From the NCBI GenBank assembly GCA_963855995.1, contig OY979718.1:30785282-30849281 (forward strand): a stretch of DNA of 64,000 nt, given 5' to 3'. A model generated the notes under the pieces. It saw only the letters and a list, made by a program, of their open reading frames with translations. It ran no database searches and had not been told where the DNA came from. Both the position numbers and the translations under genes were made by a program. The first letter of the stretch is position 1. Every line of letters begins with the position of its first letter. Positions 21,101 to 27,957 of the stretch are shown piece after piece. The DNA is from Muricea muricata (taxonomy: Eukaryota > Cnidaria > Anthozoa > Malacalcyonacea > Plexauridae).

Positions 21101-23472
21101 CTTACCACGCCTGGAATTTTAATGGAAACTAAATGCTTGGATTGTTCTTCGCGATAACTTTTCAACAACTGTGTGTAATCTGAATAGTCTGTAAACGGTT
21201 TAGTATTTGGATTTTCTAGAGTATTTTTAACGAGCTGATTGTTTCTTGCAACCAAACCCACGTAACGTATCAGCCACTGTGTTTCCTGAAGGCGAAGTTT
21301 AAGTGCACTGCGTACCAACACTTTTTCACTCGTTTGGTTTAACAATGGAAATGGTACAGCTTCCAAAAGGTTGGTAGTCTCGTTAGGATGTGCTAGTGGT
21401 TTCTCTAGAGGTGTCGTCAGCTTATAAAATCCTTTTTCTATAGCCAGGTCAACTGCACGTCGAAGTGGACACATGTGGTTTTTTATAGCATCCTGTGGCA
21501 GCACAATGCATGTTCCTAGATAAATAAAACATAACGCACGTAATACAACTTAGCAAAATATAACAGATAGGCATAGTTTTATAGTTTCTCAAGGCCTCAT
21601 ATGGAATAACATCTCGTTAAAGTTACTAAATTTGTAGTTCTTAATTAATGCGCAATTCATTGCTTTTTACATTCTTATGGCCACATTTCGTACATGAATG
21701 TTAAAAAACAAGTCTCAGTTAGGATGTGAAAAATTTAATACGCCATATCTAACAGAATGACGTAGGATGCCGCTTTATATCATTCGATAAAACAGGTTAG
21801 TGTAAACTGATACGATTCCATCATTAAACAATTATTGAACGCGCTTGAGCGAGATCGGGAATCTTCGAGTTGAGCCGCTCGAGTTAAGCCTATTTCGAGT
21901 GGACTCAACCACGTCCTTTTATGCCCCAACCAGGCCTTTTTTCAAAACAGACTTAACTCGAATTCACGAAACACGATTTGGATCATTCGTGTTTAGCTCC
22001 AGCAGTGGCGGATCCAGGGTAAGTCAAAATAAATTATAGCAGCTCAATTTTAAAGTCAAAATAACTTTGTAACAATGTCATAGGTCATAAATTTCAAAAG
22101 AATAAAATCTAACCAATGAAGTTGCTTTGAAGGTATTTTAAAATGTAAATATATCCTAGAACGAGCTGTGGTAATCTATTTTGACTTACGCTAGATCCGC
22201 CACTGAGCTCCAGGGCTTGACTCGACGTTTGACAGAATCGTTGTTAAGTATGTCAAGTATGTCAACGAGTGGAGCGTTAAATTGTCATTTTTTGGAATAA
22301 TGCAAACGAGCGAGAACACAGAAATTTCTTCGATTCCGAAGAGAACTAGTAAATCGTTAATGCAACATGATTATTAACTATTAATAAATATAAAATCAGT
22401 AAAATGACTTGAGGTACCGAAGCACATTGTCTCTGCTTCAAAGCCACTGCGCTCAGTGTCCGCTAAAAGATTCGCCATGAAAATTCGCAAGATTTGATGC
22501 CAAGCACTTGATTCACTTATCTTGTAAAAGAGAATATTTGCAGAACAGATTGTACGTAGCGCATGCAATGAAATAGCTCAGCGAGAAATTGTTGCATGTG
22601 GATATTTTACTAATGTCGCACTCGTTGACATGCTACACAAGTCCAGGCTTAACTCCAGCAACAACAATTTTTCTCAAACTTCGAGTTAAGCCCCGGGGAT
22701 TAACAAGAATGACTCGAATCACGTTTTGCTCGTCGAGTTAAGCCCTTTTTGAAAAAGGGCGTAGTCGGGGAATAAAAGGGTGTGACCGGGGATTAGTTAA
22801 GCCGAAGGGCTTAACTCGAAAATTCCCGACCTCCGCTTGAGACCTCCAGATGAAAAATTATGAAGCCTAAAGACTGAGGTTGATAGCGCAAACTGAAGAC
22901 TTGATCATTTTTCGTATCATAAAACTGAATTCAATGATTGTTTCATTATTTGTTTAAAATATATTCAAAAGATTTTACTACCTTCCGCAACTGTGTTTAA
23001 AGTTTTTCAAAACATAGGCTACGACTTTCTTTGCTCTTAAAACAAAAATTTCTTACATTCTCTCTCAAATTATATTTTCAATCCATTTCAAGGTTTTAGG
23101 CTGTTTTTACTTCATTTTTGCTCGTTTTATATAGGTCAAAAATGACATTTTAGCGAAATTATATGTAAGTTGCTCAATCCTAACTTTCAATTAATCGTGA
23201 GAGAAATAAACCAATAATAGAAAATACCTGCAAACAGCTTTAGTGCGCTAATGATAATCTAAATCATCATTTAAACGTTGGTTAAAGCATAAAGCCGATT
23301 TTTTTTACGGAGTTATGACTCATTATTATTTTTTGCTCAAGTATAGAATTTAATTTGGTGGAACAGGTCAAGAACAGGAATAATAGCACGTACTTGCCAG
23401 ACATCCAAATTTTCCTTTGTTAGTAAAACCAGGACAACAGTCTTCGTAGTATCTATCATCAACGTGCGTTGA
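2868..23472 (-). CDS. Lipoxygenase gene (multi-exon, one exon unfound)
   Basis: This is a minus-strand gene for an iron lipoxygenase, which dioxygenates polyunsaturated fatty acids. Nine exons with GT-AG borders join in phase: 23394-23472, 21106-21515, 19759-19927, 12926-13005, 8452-8653, 6704-7065, 6244-6350, then 3307-3522 and 2868-3101. They total about 620 codons. Family hallmarks are QQRLAGLNP, the iron-ligand helix EHLLKTHLL and VQHHAVN (His and Asn ligands). Between the exons ending at 6244 and starting at 3522 the phase is inconsistent and about 25 residues usual in the family are missing, so one exon was not found. The last residue is Thr where the family has a liganding Ile. No PLAT domain was seen; the 5' end contains Cys-rich residues instead. 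Introns carry most of the MITEs of this region. Confidence 0.8.
3307..3522 (-). CDS. Lipoxygenase exon with VQHHAVN iron-ligand motif
   Basis: The exon has 72 codons in phase 0, with donor GTAAGA and acceptor TTAG. It encodes GFPTKIETLPEL and VQHHAVNYPV, which holds the third His and the Asn ligand region, followed by FVPNLPTKLYDD. It joins the last exon without changing frame. Confidence 0.75.
3523..4291. other. Lipoxygenase intron sequence
   Basis: No gene is recognised. The frame at 3739-3957 has no family signature. The missing lipoxygenase exon should lie between here and 6243, but it could not be located by eye. Confidence 0.4.
4292..4810. mobile_element. MITE with TAA target duplication (PIF/Harbinger-like)
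   Basis: The ends are inverted: GGGCCTGTTTACATG on the left and CATGTAAACAGGCCC on the right. Both are bordered by TAA (4289-4291 and 4811-4813), the 3-bp duplication typical of PIF/Harbinger elements. The inside is built of many AGGGTAACCCTA-type short palindromes in both orientations. It is non-coding and lies in a lipoxygenase intron. Confidence 0.75.
4811..6243. other. Intron sequence without recognised gene
   Basis: The short frames at 4886-5086 and 6002-6202 show no domain or family resemblance and lack coding context. The sequence is otherwise featureless and AT-rich. Confidence 0.35.
6244..6350 (-). CDS. Lipoxygenase exon (GVDRKDELPYFPYRDDG)
   Basis: The acceptor is TTTTGTAG and the donor GTAAGA. 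The exon encodes the family block GVDRKDELPYFPYRDDG and REVAAFARDYVHL. It is 107 bp long and ends with two codon bases, which do not fit the phase-0 start of the 3307-3522 exon, so another exon must intervene. Confidence 0.75.
6704..7065 (-). CDS. Lipoxygenase exon with catalytic iron-binding helix
   Basis: The acceptor is TTCTTCCAG and the donor GTAACT. The exon carries SKWLLAKQELNRADIMHAE and then EHLLKTHLL, where the two His five apart are the conserved iron ligands, followed by SIYHPLHQILKWH. It joins 6244-6350 in phase (LE then RRGVDR). Confidence 0.85.
7161..7880. repeat. Probable MITE with TGCTCACAAAAA inverted ends
   Basis: TGCTCACAAAAAA near 7161 is matched by the inverted TTTTTGTGAGCA near 7865. 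The intervening 700 bp contains a GTTGCTATAGCAAC palindrome and no gene. No exact target duplication was found, so the borders are approximate. Confidence 0.4.
8452..8653 (-). CDS. Lipoxygenase exon (MVDAGRVFIIDFPHLYDI)
   Basis: The acceptor is TATTTTCAG and the donor GTAAGC. The exon encodes MVDAGRVFIIDFPHL, then SRAPIGTFVSAD and LKPVAIQTDYSS, which match the start of the catalytic lipoxygenase core. It is 202 bp and leaves one base that pairs with the AT at the start of the 6704-7065 exon (Asp). Confidence 0.8.
8654..9331. other. Intron sequence without recognised gene
   Basis: This is AT-rich lipoxygenase intron. The short minus frame at 8957-9148 shows nothing recognisable. Confidence 0.35.
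9332..9731. repeat. Foldback MITE-like element
   Basis: ACTAGGTTTACACT at the left end faces AGTGTAAACTTAGT at the right end, about 400 bp apart. Inside are further short inverted GTGTAAAC/GTTTACAC motifs. TTTGAG occurs beside both ends but does not form a clean target duplication. The frame at 9379-9618 is not considered a gene. Confidence 0.5.
9925..10433 (+). repeat. Mini-Polinton left terminal inverted repeat
   Basis: About 510 bp match the reverse complement of 11729-12239 with scattered substitutions and a small extra GCGCAC segment. The repeat includes two ATAACGTTAT palindromes near 10274-10303 that recur in the right copy, plausible binding sites for a mobilising protein. Confidence 0.75.
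10657..11458 (+). pseudogene. Zinc finger plus A32/FtsK-like packaging ATPase
   Basis: Three overlapping frames cover one gene. The first has a C2H2 finger (CPICGR, then STHLLQVH) in residues 8-27. The second carries the Walker A motif GPTQSGKT preceded by FSLLVV. The third carries Walker B NNIIILDDL and the sensor-like ASVILLLQNM. Shifts occur at a C9 run near 10888 and near 11090-11110, and the end frame reads to TAA at 11456-11458. This is the virion DNA-packaging ATPase family of Polintons and adenovirus-like or NCLDV-like viruses. It differs from the 17-kb Polinton ATPase by its N-terminal finger. Whether the shifts are decay or sequencing errors cannot be told. Confidence 0.7.
11433..11651 (+). 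CDS. Short unidentified frame downstream of the mini-Polinton ATPase
   Basis: The frame follows the ATPase and overlaps its end. It encodes about 60 residues with ITWSDVPNDVWQKYTLGALE and an acidic-to-basic tail and ends inside the core, before the right TIR. No domain is recognised. It may be a small accessory protein of the element or an accidental frame. Confidence 0.3.
   Translation: MLITRRPNNRVDTCWWITSPAHHPIITWSDVPNDVWQKYTLGALEVHMIPEGHVIIEMYMQHIAQRKLSACP
11729..12239 (-). repeat. Mini-Polinton right terminal inverted repeat
   Basis: This is the reverse-complement partner of 9925-10433, ending in TAATCTACT and followed by ACCGTT, the imperfect duplicate of the left flank ACCGGT. Confidence 0.75.
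12246..12925. other. Intron sequence without recognised gene
   Basis: This is lipoxygenase intron downstream of the mini-Polinton. No frame, repeat or site of note was seen. Confidence 0.35.
12926..13005 (-). CDS. Lipoxygenase exon (NETFDWDAAMQRASGEDL)
   Basis: The exon is 80 bp, with acceptor ATGTTTTAG and donor GTAACT. It encodes QDLMNETFDWDAAMQRASG, a conserved block before the core. Phases match the exons on both sides. Confidence 0.8.
13462..13566. repeat. Foldback palindrome (TTCACC...GGTGAA)
   Basis: AACAATTATTCACC at the left mirrors GGTGAATAATTGTT at the right, with repeated CTCGGTGA/TCACCTCG segments between. This is a compact hairpin of about 105 bp, probably the centre of a MITE whose outer limits are not clear. 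Confidence 0.6.
13567..14884. other. Intron sequence without recognised gene
   Basis: Short frames at 13703-14002 and 13999-14205 show no family signature. A GGCAGATGCCCCCCC low-complexity patch lies near 13830-13860. Confidence 0.35.
14885..15132 (+). pseudogene. THAP zinc-finger domain remnant
   Basis: One frame gives FNFPKDKTCRKQWCHAIRRD, the second half of a THAP domain with its conserved Pro and Trp. After a one-base shift near 15000 another frame gives VCSLHFKLDDLKESL with the terminal Cys and His. The N-terminal CxxC part is not seen. THAP domains bind DNA and occur in P-element-type transposases and host genes; this fragment has no recognisable partner sequence nearby. Confidence 0.5.
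15197..15292 (-). repeat. Truncated copy of the CAGTGGCG hAT MITE
   Basis: It begins CAGTGGCGAATCTAGCGTAAG and matches the reverse complement of the right half of the intact MITE at 22003-22205 over about 95 bp, then diverges. Confidence 0.65.
15592..16415 (+). pseudogene. P2X7 cytoplasmic-tail-like domain gene (broken)
   Basis: Exon 1 (15592-15830) encodes an acidic Ser-rich leader ending EIPVEPW. After a 65-bp intron the next exon reads a Cys pair and SAREFRCCM in one frame and IHRAVLKNVGPLLKTKEGTR in another. A third piece from about 16251 gives YLRAVVYPWL, and after another shift RPLPACIYHHIRSEFPS before TAA at 16413. This is the order of the cysteine-rich domain known from the P2X7 receptor tail, which occurs as stand-alone proteins in cnidarians. 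At least two frameshifts make this copy a likely pseudogene. It lies inside a lipoxygenase intron on the opposite strand. Confidence 0.55.
16416..17534. other. Intron sequence without recognised gene
   Basis: Nothing coding is recognised. The minus frame at 17229-17456 overlaps a low-complexity repeat-like stretch and has no family signature. Confidence 0.35.
17535..17920. mobile_element. hAT-type MITE, 8-bp duplication GCTATTCT
   Basis: The ends are CAGGGGCGTAGCC and GGCTACGCCCTG, flanked exactly by GCTATTCT at 17527-17534 and 17921-17928. A G10 run follows the left end. It is non-coding, and the perfect duplication suggests a young insertion. Confidence 0.85.
17947..18091. mobile_element. 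hAT-type MITE, 8-bp duplication ATTCGGTG
   Basis: The ends CAGGGTTGCCAGATT and AATCTGGCAACCCTG are exact inverted copies. ATTCGGTG flanks the element at 17939-17946 and 18092-18099. It is 145 bp and non-coding, and starts only 26 bp after the previous MITE. Confidence 0.85.
18640..19099 (+). pseudogene. hAT transposase deletion derivative
   Basis: The 5' part encodes a TTF-type finger-like stretch (FSREWLKIHKRW-like, then CASYCNDEA) in broken frames. It is joined directly to the hAT C-terminal dimerisation region, where ASAERIFSCMRRLKTWL is diagnostic, ending FAGRNERRMKYFGKH and TAA near 19099. The catalytic middle of a hAT transposase, usually several hundred residues, is absent. No terminal repeats were identified. 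Confidence 0.6.
19100..19758. other. Intron sequence without recognised gene
   Basis: AT-rich and featureless; the minus frame at 19175-19444 is not recognised. Confidence 0.3.
19759..19927 (-). CDS. Lipoxygenase exon (QQRLAGLNP)
   Basis: The acceptor is TTTAACAG and the donor GTGAGT. The exon encodes FNFISMEKYMKYSS, then WQHDDVFTQQRLAGLNPMSL, a strongly conserved lipoxygenase block. It is 169 bp in phase 0 and leaves one base for the next exon. Confidence 0.8.
19928..21105. other. Intron sequence without recognised gene
   Basis: Only short accidental frames on both strands near 20765-21000 and a C11 run at about 20152-20162; no repeat structure was identified. Confidence 0.3.
21106..21515 (-). 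CDS. Lipoxygenase N-terminal exon
   Basis: The exon is 410 bp with acceptor TTTATCTAG and donor GTAAGA. It encodes TCIVLPQDAIKNHMCPLRRA and a long helical segment ending SIKIPGV, which continues in phase into FNFISMEKYM. It corresponds to the region just before the conserved catalytic core; no PLAT beta-barrel pattern is evident in it. Confidence 0.65.
21850..22833. mobile_element. 1-kb TIR element with 8-bp duplication CGCTTGAG
   Basis: Inverted ends share GAG(A/G)TCGGGAAT and repeated TTCGAGTTAAGCC motifs in both orientations. CGCTTGAG occurs at 21842-21849 and 22834-22841 as a perfect duplication. No coding region was recognised. A younger hAT MITE (22003-22205) is nested inside. The 8-bp duplication suits hAT, but the termini are not CAG-type, so the class is open. 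Confidence 0.65.
22003..22205. mobile_element. hAT-type MITE nested in the 21850-22833 element
   Basis: The ends are CAGTGGCGGATCCAG and CTAGATCCGCCACTG, with AGCTCCAG repeated exactly at 21995-22002 and 22206-22213. It is 203 bp; a truncated relative is at 15197-15292. Confidence 0.85.
22842..23393. other. Intron sequence without recognised gene
   Basis: AT-rich intron of the lipoxygenase gene; nothing recognised. Confidence 0.3.
23394..23472 (-). CDS. Lipoxygenase 5' exon, cysteine-rich
   Basis: The exon is 79 bp with acceptor CTCCTAAG and donor GTACGT. It encodes DRYYEDCCPGFTNKGKFGCL and joins the 21106-21515 exon in phase. The paired Cys suggest an extracellular or disulphide-rich leader, unusual for a lipoxygenase. 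Confidence 0.55.
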
Positions 23473-24114
23473 CTTAGGAGGGAACAATCCAAAAAATCAT
23501 CGACAATCCCTGAATTTTAGGGAATAAAATTAATGTTTCAAAGTTATAGTATAAGTTATAGTGTGGTATATTCAATTTTATCATATTATTGTTTCTGCTA
23601 CCCGCGTTACGTTTGTTGTAAGGGATCATAGTTAAGCTTAATATATACACGATAAATAATAATGACAATAATAAACAAAGAAGTGCGTGTTTGTAACAAT
23701 GAACAATGAAAGCTTGTATTGAGAAGGTTAGAAAGTGGATCGATCGAAAGTGGATGACCTACGTATGTGCAAGTGATTATGGTCAACACTGCGGATAAAA
23801 CAACTGATACTGGAAATTTGTGGTAAAAATAACCAGTATTATTATATAGACTGCTATCGGATATTAAGTATTCTGTAATCTGATTGGCTACTGTACTAGT
23901 AGGATAATAGTTCATATCCTATCAGCAGAGAAAACAAGTACAACACGTAAACTTAAACCACGTTTGTGAAGGTTTTAATACTTGATTTAATTGTCACCTA
24001 AACAAGTTAAAAGCATCTTACGAATTAATACTGATTATTAATACTTTTTCCCAGCAAGCAATCTCACCGATCCCGAATCGTCGAAAAAGATTCGAAAACG
24101 TAAATGGATGGACG
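23473..24114. other. Intron sequence without recognised gene
   Basis: Minus frames at 23474-23668 and 23607-23915 are hydrophobic and AT-driven, with no signature. Confidence 0.3.
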
Positions 24115-24275
24115 TTGGCTTTCCGTCGTCGATACAACATCGAAATATCGTTGTTAAAACGACGTCGTGATCTCCACGTTGAATCGACGTCGTTCAGCGA
24201 CTTCAAAACGACGTCGAAATAGGTTTGGAAACGCAAACGTAATCGAGGTTAGAATTTCGACGTCGATACAACATC
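24115..24275. repeat. CGACGTCG-rich minisatellite
   Basis: Irregular units combine ACGACGTCG, CGTCGATACAACATC and GTTGAATCGACGTCG. This is a CpG-dense island in otherwise AT-rich DNA. No coding or TIR structure was recognised. Confidence 0.55.
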
Positions 24276-24820
24276 AACATATCAATATGTTAATAAGATT
24301 TCGTTCAGCGTAAGATTGTCGTTGTTGAGCTTGCCCAAACTTACATGCTAACTAAGGATAAATGGCTGAGATACATACGTTATTAAATTAAAATAAAGGA
24401 TATTAAATAATTGAGAAACGCTATTATTATAAACTAAAAAATGCTCTCGTTATAAATATATGAGCGACAGATATCAGCTTATATACGACCAGAGTTTGTA
24501 GAATATAACTGTTAATTATCCAATATACGACTTTGTCAATCCTGCGGTGTTTGTGTGTAATTTTTACTGCAATACTACAGCATTTAGCTCATAAGAAACT
24601 CTTGCCAAAGTGTTTCGAAAACGAACTACATAAGCTTTGTTAAGATATATGGAGGTTGCAAGCAGATCAATTATCTGCCGATACCGAAACTTTGCTCAAC
24701 CTCATCAAACAATTAACTGACCATAGTTAATTTTAATTAAATCAATCAGCCTACAGAAATCTGCTTTAAACAAGTATAACTTTAATACAACGAGTTCTTA
24801 AAACAACAGCAATTTCATAC

Positions 24821-24923
24821 TTGTCATTTTTGTCACATAATCCAGATCGTTTGGAGAGCACATTATCTGCTGTGCTGTCTTCTTTCTTGTACTTGCACAC
24901 ATTCAATTTATTGGAACGAAAAC
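24821..24923 (-). CDS. Tentative further 5' exon of the lipoxygenase gene
   Basis: A 103-bp open segment lies between acceptor ATGTTCAG and donor GTATGA. It encodes a Lys/Cys-containing peptide (NVCKYKKEDS, then KRSGLCDKND). Its end phase does not match the phase-0 start of the 23394-23472 exon, so another exon or a different gene is possible. Confidence 0.3.
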
Positions 24924-25273
24924 CTGAACATCTAGAAAATTTTAAGAAGCGATTATTTTTTGGTAAAATGTTGCACTAAATCTTGATTCAAAGAAAACAA
25001 TTTTGTACTATGTTATGCCTGTTAATATATATTAATAGTATTATATGTATATTACATTTTCCTGGGCACCAAGGTGTTGGGTTCTCAGTTAAATTATAGC
25101 CACATATAGCGACTGTAAATTGACAGTATTTGCTTAATTGACTTAATCGCTTGCCTTTTTTTGAGACATCCTGTATACATAGCAAGTAAACATGGTAAAT
25201 AATTAACGAGAGCCAACTTATCTATGCTCATTACATATTAATTTGTGCATATCATGATAAATTGCAAATATTC

Positions 25274-25352
25274 CCCGAGCCGCAGCTCCGGGGCGAGAGT
25301 TACTAATTCTGAGATGCGAAAGTTATCCGCCATTATGTGTTGGTTTGGTCGA
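25274..25352 (+). repeat. Dispersed repeat A, 5' fragment
   Basis: CCCCGAGCCGCAG through TTATGTGTTGGTTTGG matches the first 95 bases of copy 1 at 436 with small differences. Confidence 0.6.
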
Positions 25353-26823
25353 CTGAGCTTTATTACATCTGGAAAAAGCACGCCAATCTCTCTTCAGTCA
25401 AGCAGCTGAAGCCAAAAAGATGGCGGATTTCTGACGAATCATCACGCCATTTGACGCCATCTCACGCCATTTGAGGCCACATCTATGGCGATCGCTGAAG
25501 GTAGTAACCGCTAGCCAGGCTCAGTTTTGAGCCCGTGGTGGTTTTCACACCCCCCTGGATGATATGTTGATCTTTTCCGCAGTAAATTTTTATTTTTTGT
25601 CAATGAGAATGATTTTGATGAATTTTTTGGGACTTTTACGATTTATTTAATAAAGATGTACAAGTTATTCATAATATACTTGGCCTTGGAAAGGAACGGA
25701 AAATTAACAAAGTCTTGAAAATGTCGACAACTGCAAGATTTTTGAGGTGATGGGGAACACCAGCCTGAATTATTTGAAGTTTTTGTATTTAACAGGTATT
25801 TGAAAGTTAGAGTTTCTGTCTTTTAAGTTTATTTTTTCAATTTTCATGTTCAATGTTGTTCTATAAAAAATATGTAAGCTTAGCGCCTGAATATACTCTA
25901 CAGTCTTACATTGTATGTACAGGTTTATGTTATGTATAACTTGGATCAGTTGGATGTAGAAAGTTGAAATTGCCTTCTGGTATATTTTATATCTTTGAAT
26001 TATAAAAGCAGGGTCCTGAAGGGCTACTAATCCCGTTTTCCAAGTGCTCAAAGCTTTCTATTGTTTTGTGGAAAGTCAGGAAAGTTTTCAGGACCCTCTA
26101 AAGATCTCATATTGCTGCCAAATTAGCTCTTTTATTCAGGTACATTGACACATAGTTTGTACAGCTAACCACCCTGTATAAAATCAGACAGTGATATACA
26201 TACATTTTCTACTCTGGCAGAAATTGACACACATGTCTGCAAAAAACACATCTCACCCTGATTTGTGGGTCCTATGCTCTTTTAAGGAAGAGGAGACAAA
26301 GTCATCATTTTCCTAATACAATTTTCTGCTGATTACATGAATCCTATATCAAACCACCATCCCCTAGGTGATGCCAATGTGTATCATTTCACATCCTTTC
26401 TGTTCAATGTTAATTTTTTTGTTTCTAGTAAACACTGTAAAGTTGACACCTGGTACGGTTTGTGCAGACTCTTACCTGTTGTTTTGTATTCTAGGAGAAT
26501 GTTTAAAATACATACAAAGTATCTGTTGGAAATTGAAGATAGCATTAATGCAGGACTAATTTTGAACTTTTTTAAAGGTGCAATATCACGGTGCTACTGC
26601 GCATCCAGAATATGCGCGAACTTGAAATACTGTCTGCCAACAATTAATCAAGTAGGGGTGAAATACGATATTGTTTACAATCCGGCCTTTGACATTCGTT
26701 ATATAAGACTTCCGTGCTTTAAACATTTAATAAATTAAAGGCTGCTACTTCTTGCACAATCTCTTAGCATTATTTGCTAGATATTTGCATTGGGGATAGA
26801 ATTACAGCTCACAGCATAAGAGC
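25353..26823. other. Intergenic region between divergent genes
   Basis: This is the 5' flank of both the lipoxygenase gene and the transposase-like gene. Inverted GCCATTTGACGCCATCTCACGCC-like triplets occur near 25440-25490. The plus frame at 26337-26738 has no family signature and is not accepted. TATA-like A/T runs are abundant, so no promoter can be chosen. Confidence 0.35.
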
Positions 26824-27093
26824 ATGAACCCAACAGCATCAAATCATGGAGGTAAACGTGTACGAAGCGGACGATCTTTATTATCGCCGAATTCTTTCAA
26901 GAAAAGCGAAGCAAAACGCAAATTGTACAAAGAAAAGTGGTGTTCCAATCACCGAAGAATTTCTTTAGAAATTACAGTACACGAAACTTGGAAAAATATG
27001 AAAAGATTATGCAAATACAAGAGTGACACTGCATTCGCTAAGCATTTGTTGTCATTGGAACTGAGGAGACAAAACAAGTATGTAAATAAGCAG
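26824..27093 (+). CDS. Transposase-like gene exon 1
   Basis: ATG opens 90 codons of a basic Ser/Lys-rich N-terminus (KRVRSGRSLLSPNSFKKSEA) followed by a helical stretch, ending KYVNKQ at donor GTATCT. It precedes the broken exon by 66 bp. Confidence 0.5.
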
Positions 27094-27159
27094 GTATCTA
27101 AATTTTTATGGTTTGATTGTTTAGCATTACACATGAAAATGTTATTCGTTTAATTCAAG

Positions 27160-27211
27160 GAGCAGTATAAAGAATACGCGAACCAAATGCAAGGGAAAGC
27201 AACGACCTACT
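27160..27211 (+). CDS. Transposase-like gene exon 2, left half at the Polinton insertion
   Basis: The acceptor is TTAATTCAAG, then EQYKEYANQMQGKATTY up to the target duplication CCTACT (27206-27211). The right half resumes at 44230 after the second CCTACT and reads SKPSVLPSMTEKIDFSFA to a donor near 44290. Joining the halves leaves a frame conflict of two bases, so a small post-insertion or assembly change is likely. Confidence 0.5.
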
Positions 27212-27398
27212 AGTAGTATAGGACTGCCGGTTCTGGCTCATGGCGGATATTCGAGTAAAAAATTGCTCATTTTTTACTCGAATATCCACCTCTCCCCCCC
27301 CCCCCATTCAGTTTCCGTCGTGAAAAAAGGTCCGCCTCGCCCCGCCCCCTTTTTTTTTAAAAAAAAAGTTCCGATCCGCCTCCCCCCCCCCCCCCCCC
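27212..27398 (+). repeat. Polinton left terminal inverted repeat
   Basis: It matches the reverse complement of 44041-44223 almost base for base up to a long C run. An internal palindrome, GGATATTCGAGTAAAAAA and its complement at about 27243-27287, can form a hairpin. Just inside (27402-27470), a diverged second copy of the inner TIR part (CAGTTTCCGTC...GGGTCCGCG) follows in tandem. Confidence 0.9.
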
Positions 27399-27458
27399 AT
27401 CCAGTTTCCGTCATAAAAAAAGGGTCCGCGTCGCGGATCCCCGAAGTGCAAAAAAAAA

Positions 27459-27492
27459 AATTCCGATATTTTTTTTGTAAAATATCGGAATT
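27459..27492. terminator. Hairpin downstream of the 27515-27850 gene
   Basis: A perfect 14-bp stem (27459-27472 with 27479-27492) encloses loop TTTTGT. It begins 23 bases past the stop codon of the minus-strand gene. The same loop occurs in the hairpin at 41718-41751. Confidence 0.5.
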
Positions 27493-27514
27493 GCCAATCT
27501 TCTTTGTCCGTTGT

Positions 27515-27850
27515 TCAAGCGTGTAGGTCTTCCGCCGCTGACAACTCCATTACCGTCATAAACCGCCGTTTTACGTCGGGTTGTTTTTTAAAATCACACG
27601 TCCTTAATTTATCCACGGCGGTCATTTTCGACCATTTTAAGTTCATATCACGAATGTACGGTTTCACAATCGTTCGCACGACGTGCGCTTCGACGGGACG
27701 GTACTTTATCGTTTTGTACACGCCGCGACGTATCTCAAAATCATCAAAAAACATGTTTTTTAAAACCTGATGGATTATATACCCCGCTTTATACGTTGGG
27801 TTAGACTCGCATATGTTAATCACCAAGCGTAGGACTGCTTTTTTAAACAT
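27515..27850 (-). CDS. Unidentified 111-residue Polinton protein
   Basis: The frame runs uninterrupted from ATG at 27850 to a stop at 27515. The protein is basic, mixed alpha/beta in appearance (VLRLVINICESNP, then RPVEAHVVRTIVKPYI), without Cys clusters or membrane segments. It is the gene nearest the left TIR and is followed by a strong hairpin. No family is recognised. Confidence 0.5.
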   Translation of the reverse strand: MFKKAVLRLVINICESNPTYKAGYIIHQVLKNMFFDDFEIRRGVYKTIKYRPVEAHVVRTIVKPYIRDMNLKWSKMTAVDKLRTCDFKKQPDVKRRFMTVMELSAAEDLHA

Positions 27851-27915
27851 TTTTTGTTTCTATGTAACACGAATGTATGCTGGCTGATAAGTATTTGTTG
27901 AAATAATAATAATTA

Positions 27916-27933
27916 CCGATCTCATTAAGGAGA
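27916..27933. terminator. Weak hairpin after the Cys-rich/HTH gene
   Basis: GATCTC and GAGATC form a 6-bp stem with a 6-base loop, about 25 bases beyond the stop at 27958 of the minus-strand gene. It is weaker than the other six hairpins and may be chance. Confidence 0.25.
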
Positions 27934-27957
27934 TCTACACGGCACTTAAATATCATT

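Noticed and set aside
26337-26738. 133-codon plus frame upstream of the transposase-like gene
   Set aside because: No family resemblance, no splice or start context; likely 5' flank.
27360-27400. Long C run as CRISPR-like or satellite feature
   Set aside because: It is the inner edge of the TIR and occurs as a G run in the right TIR.
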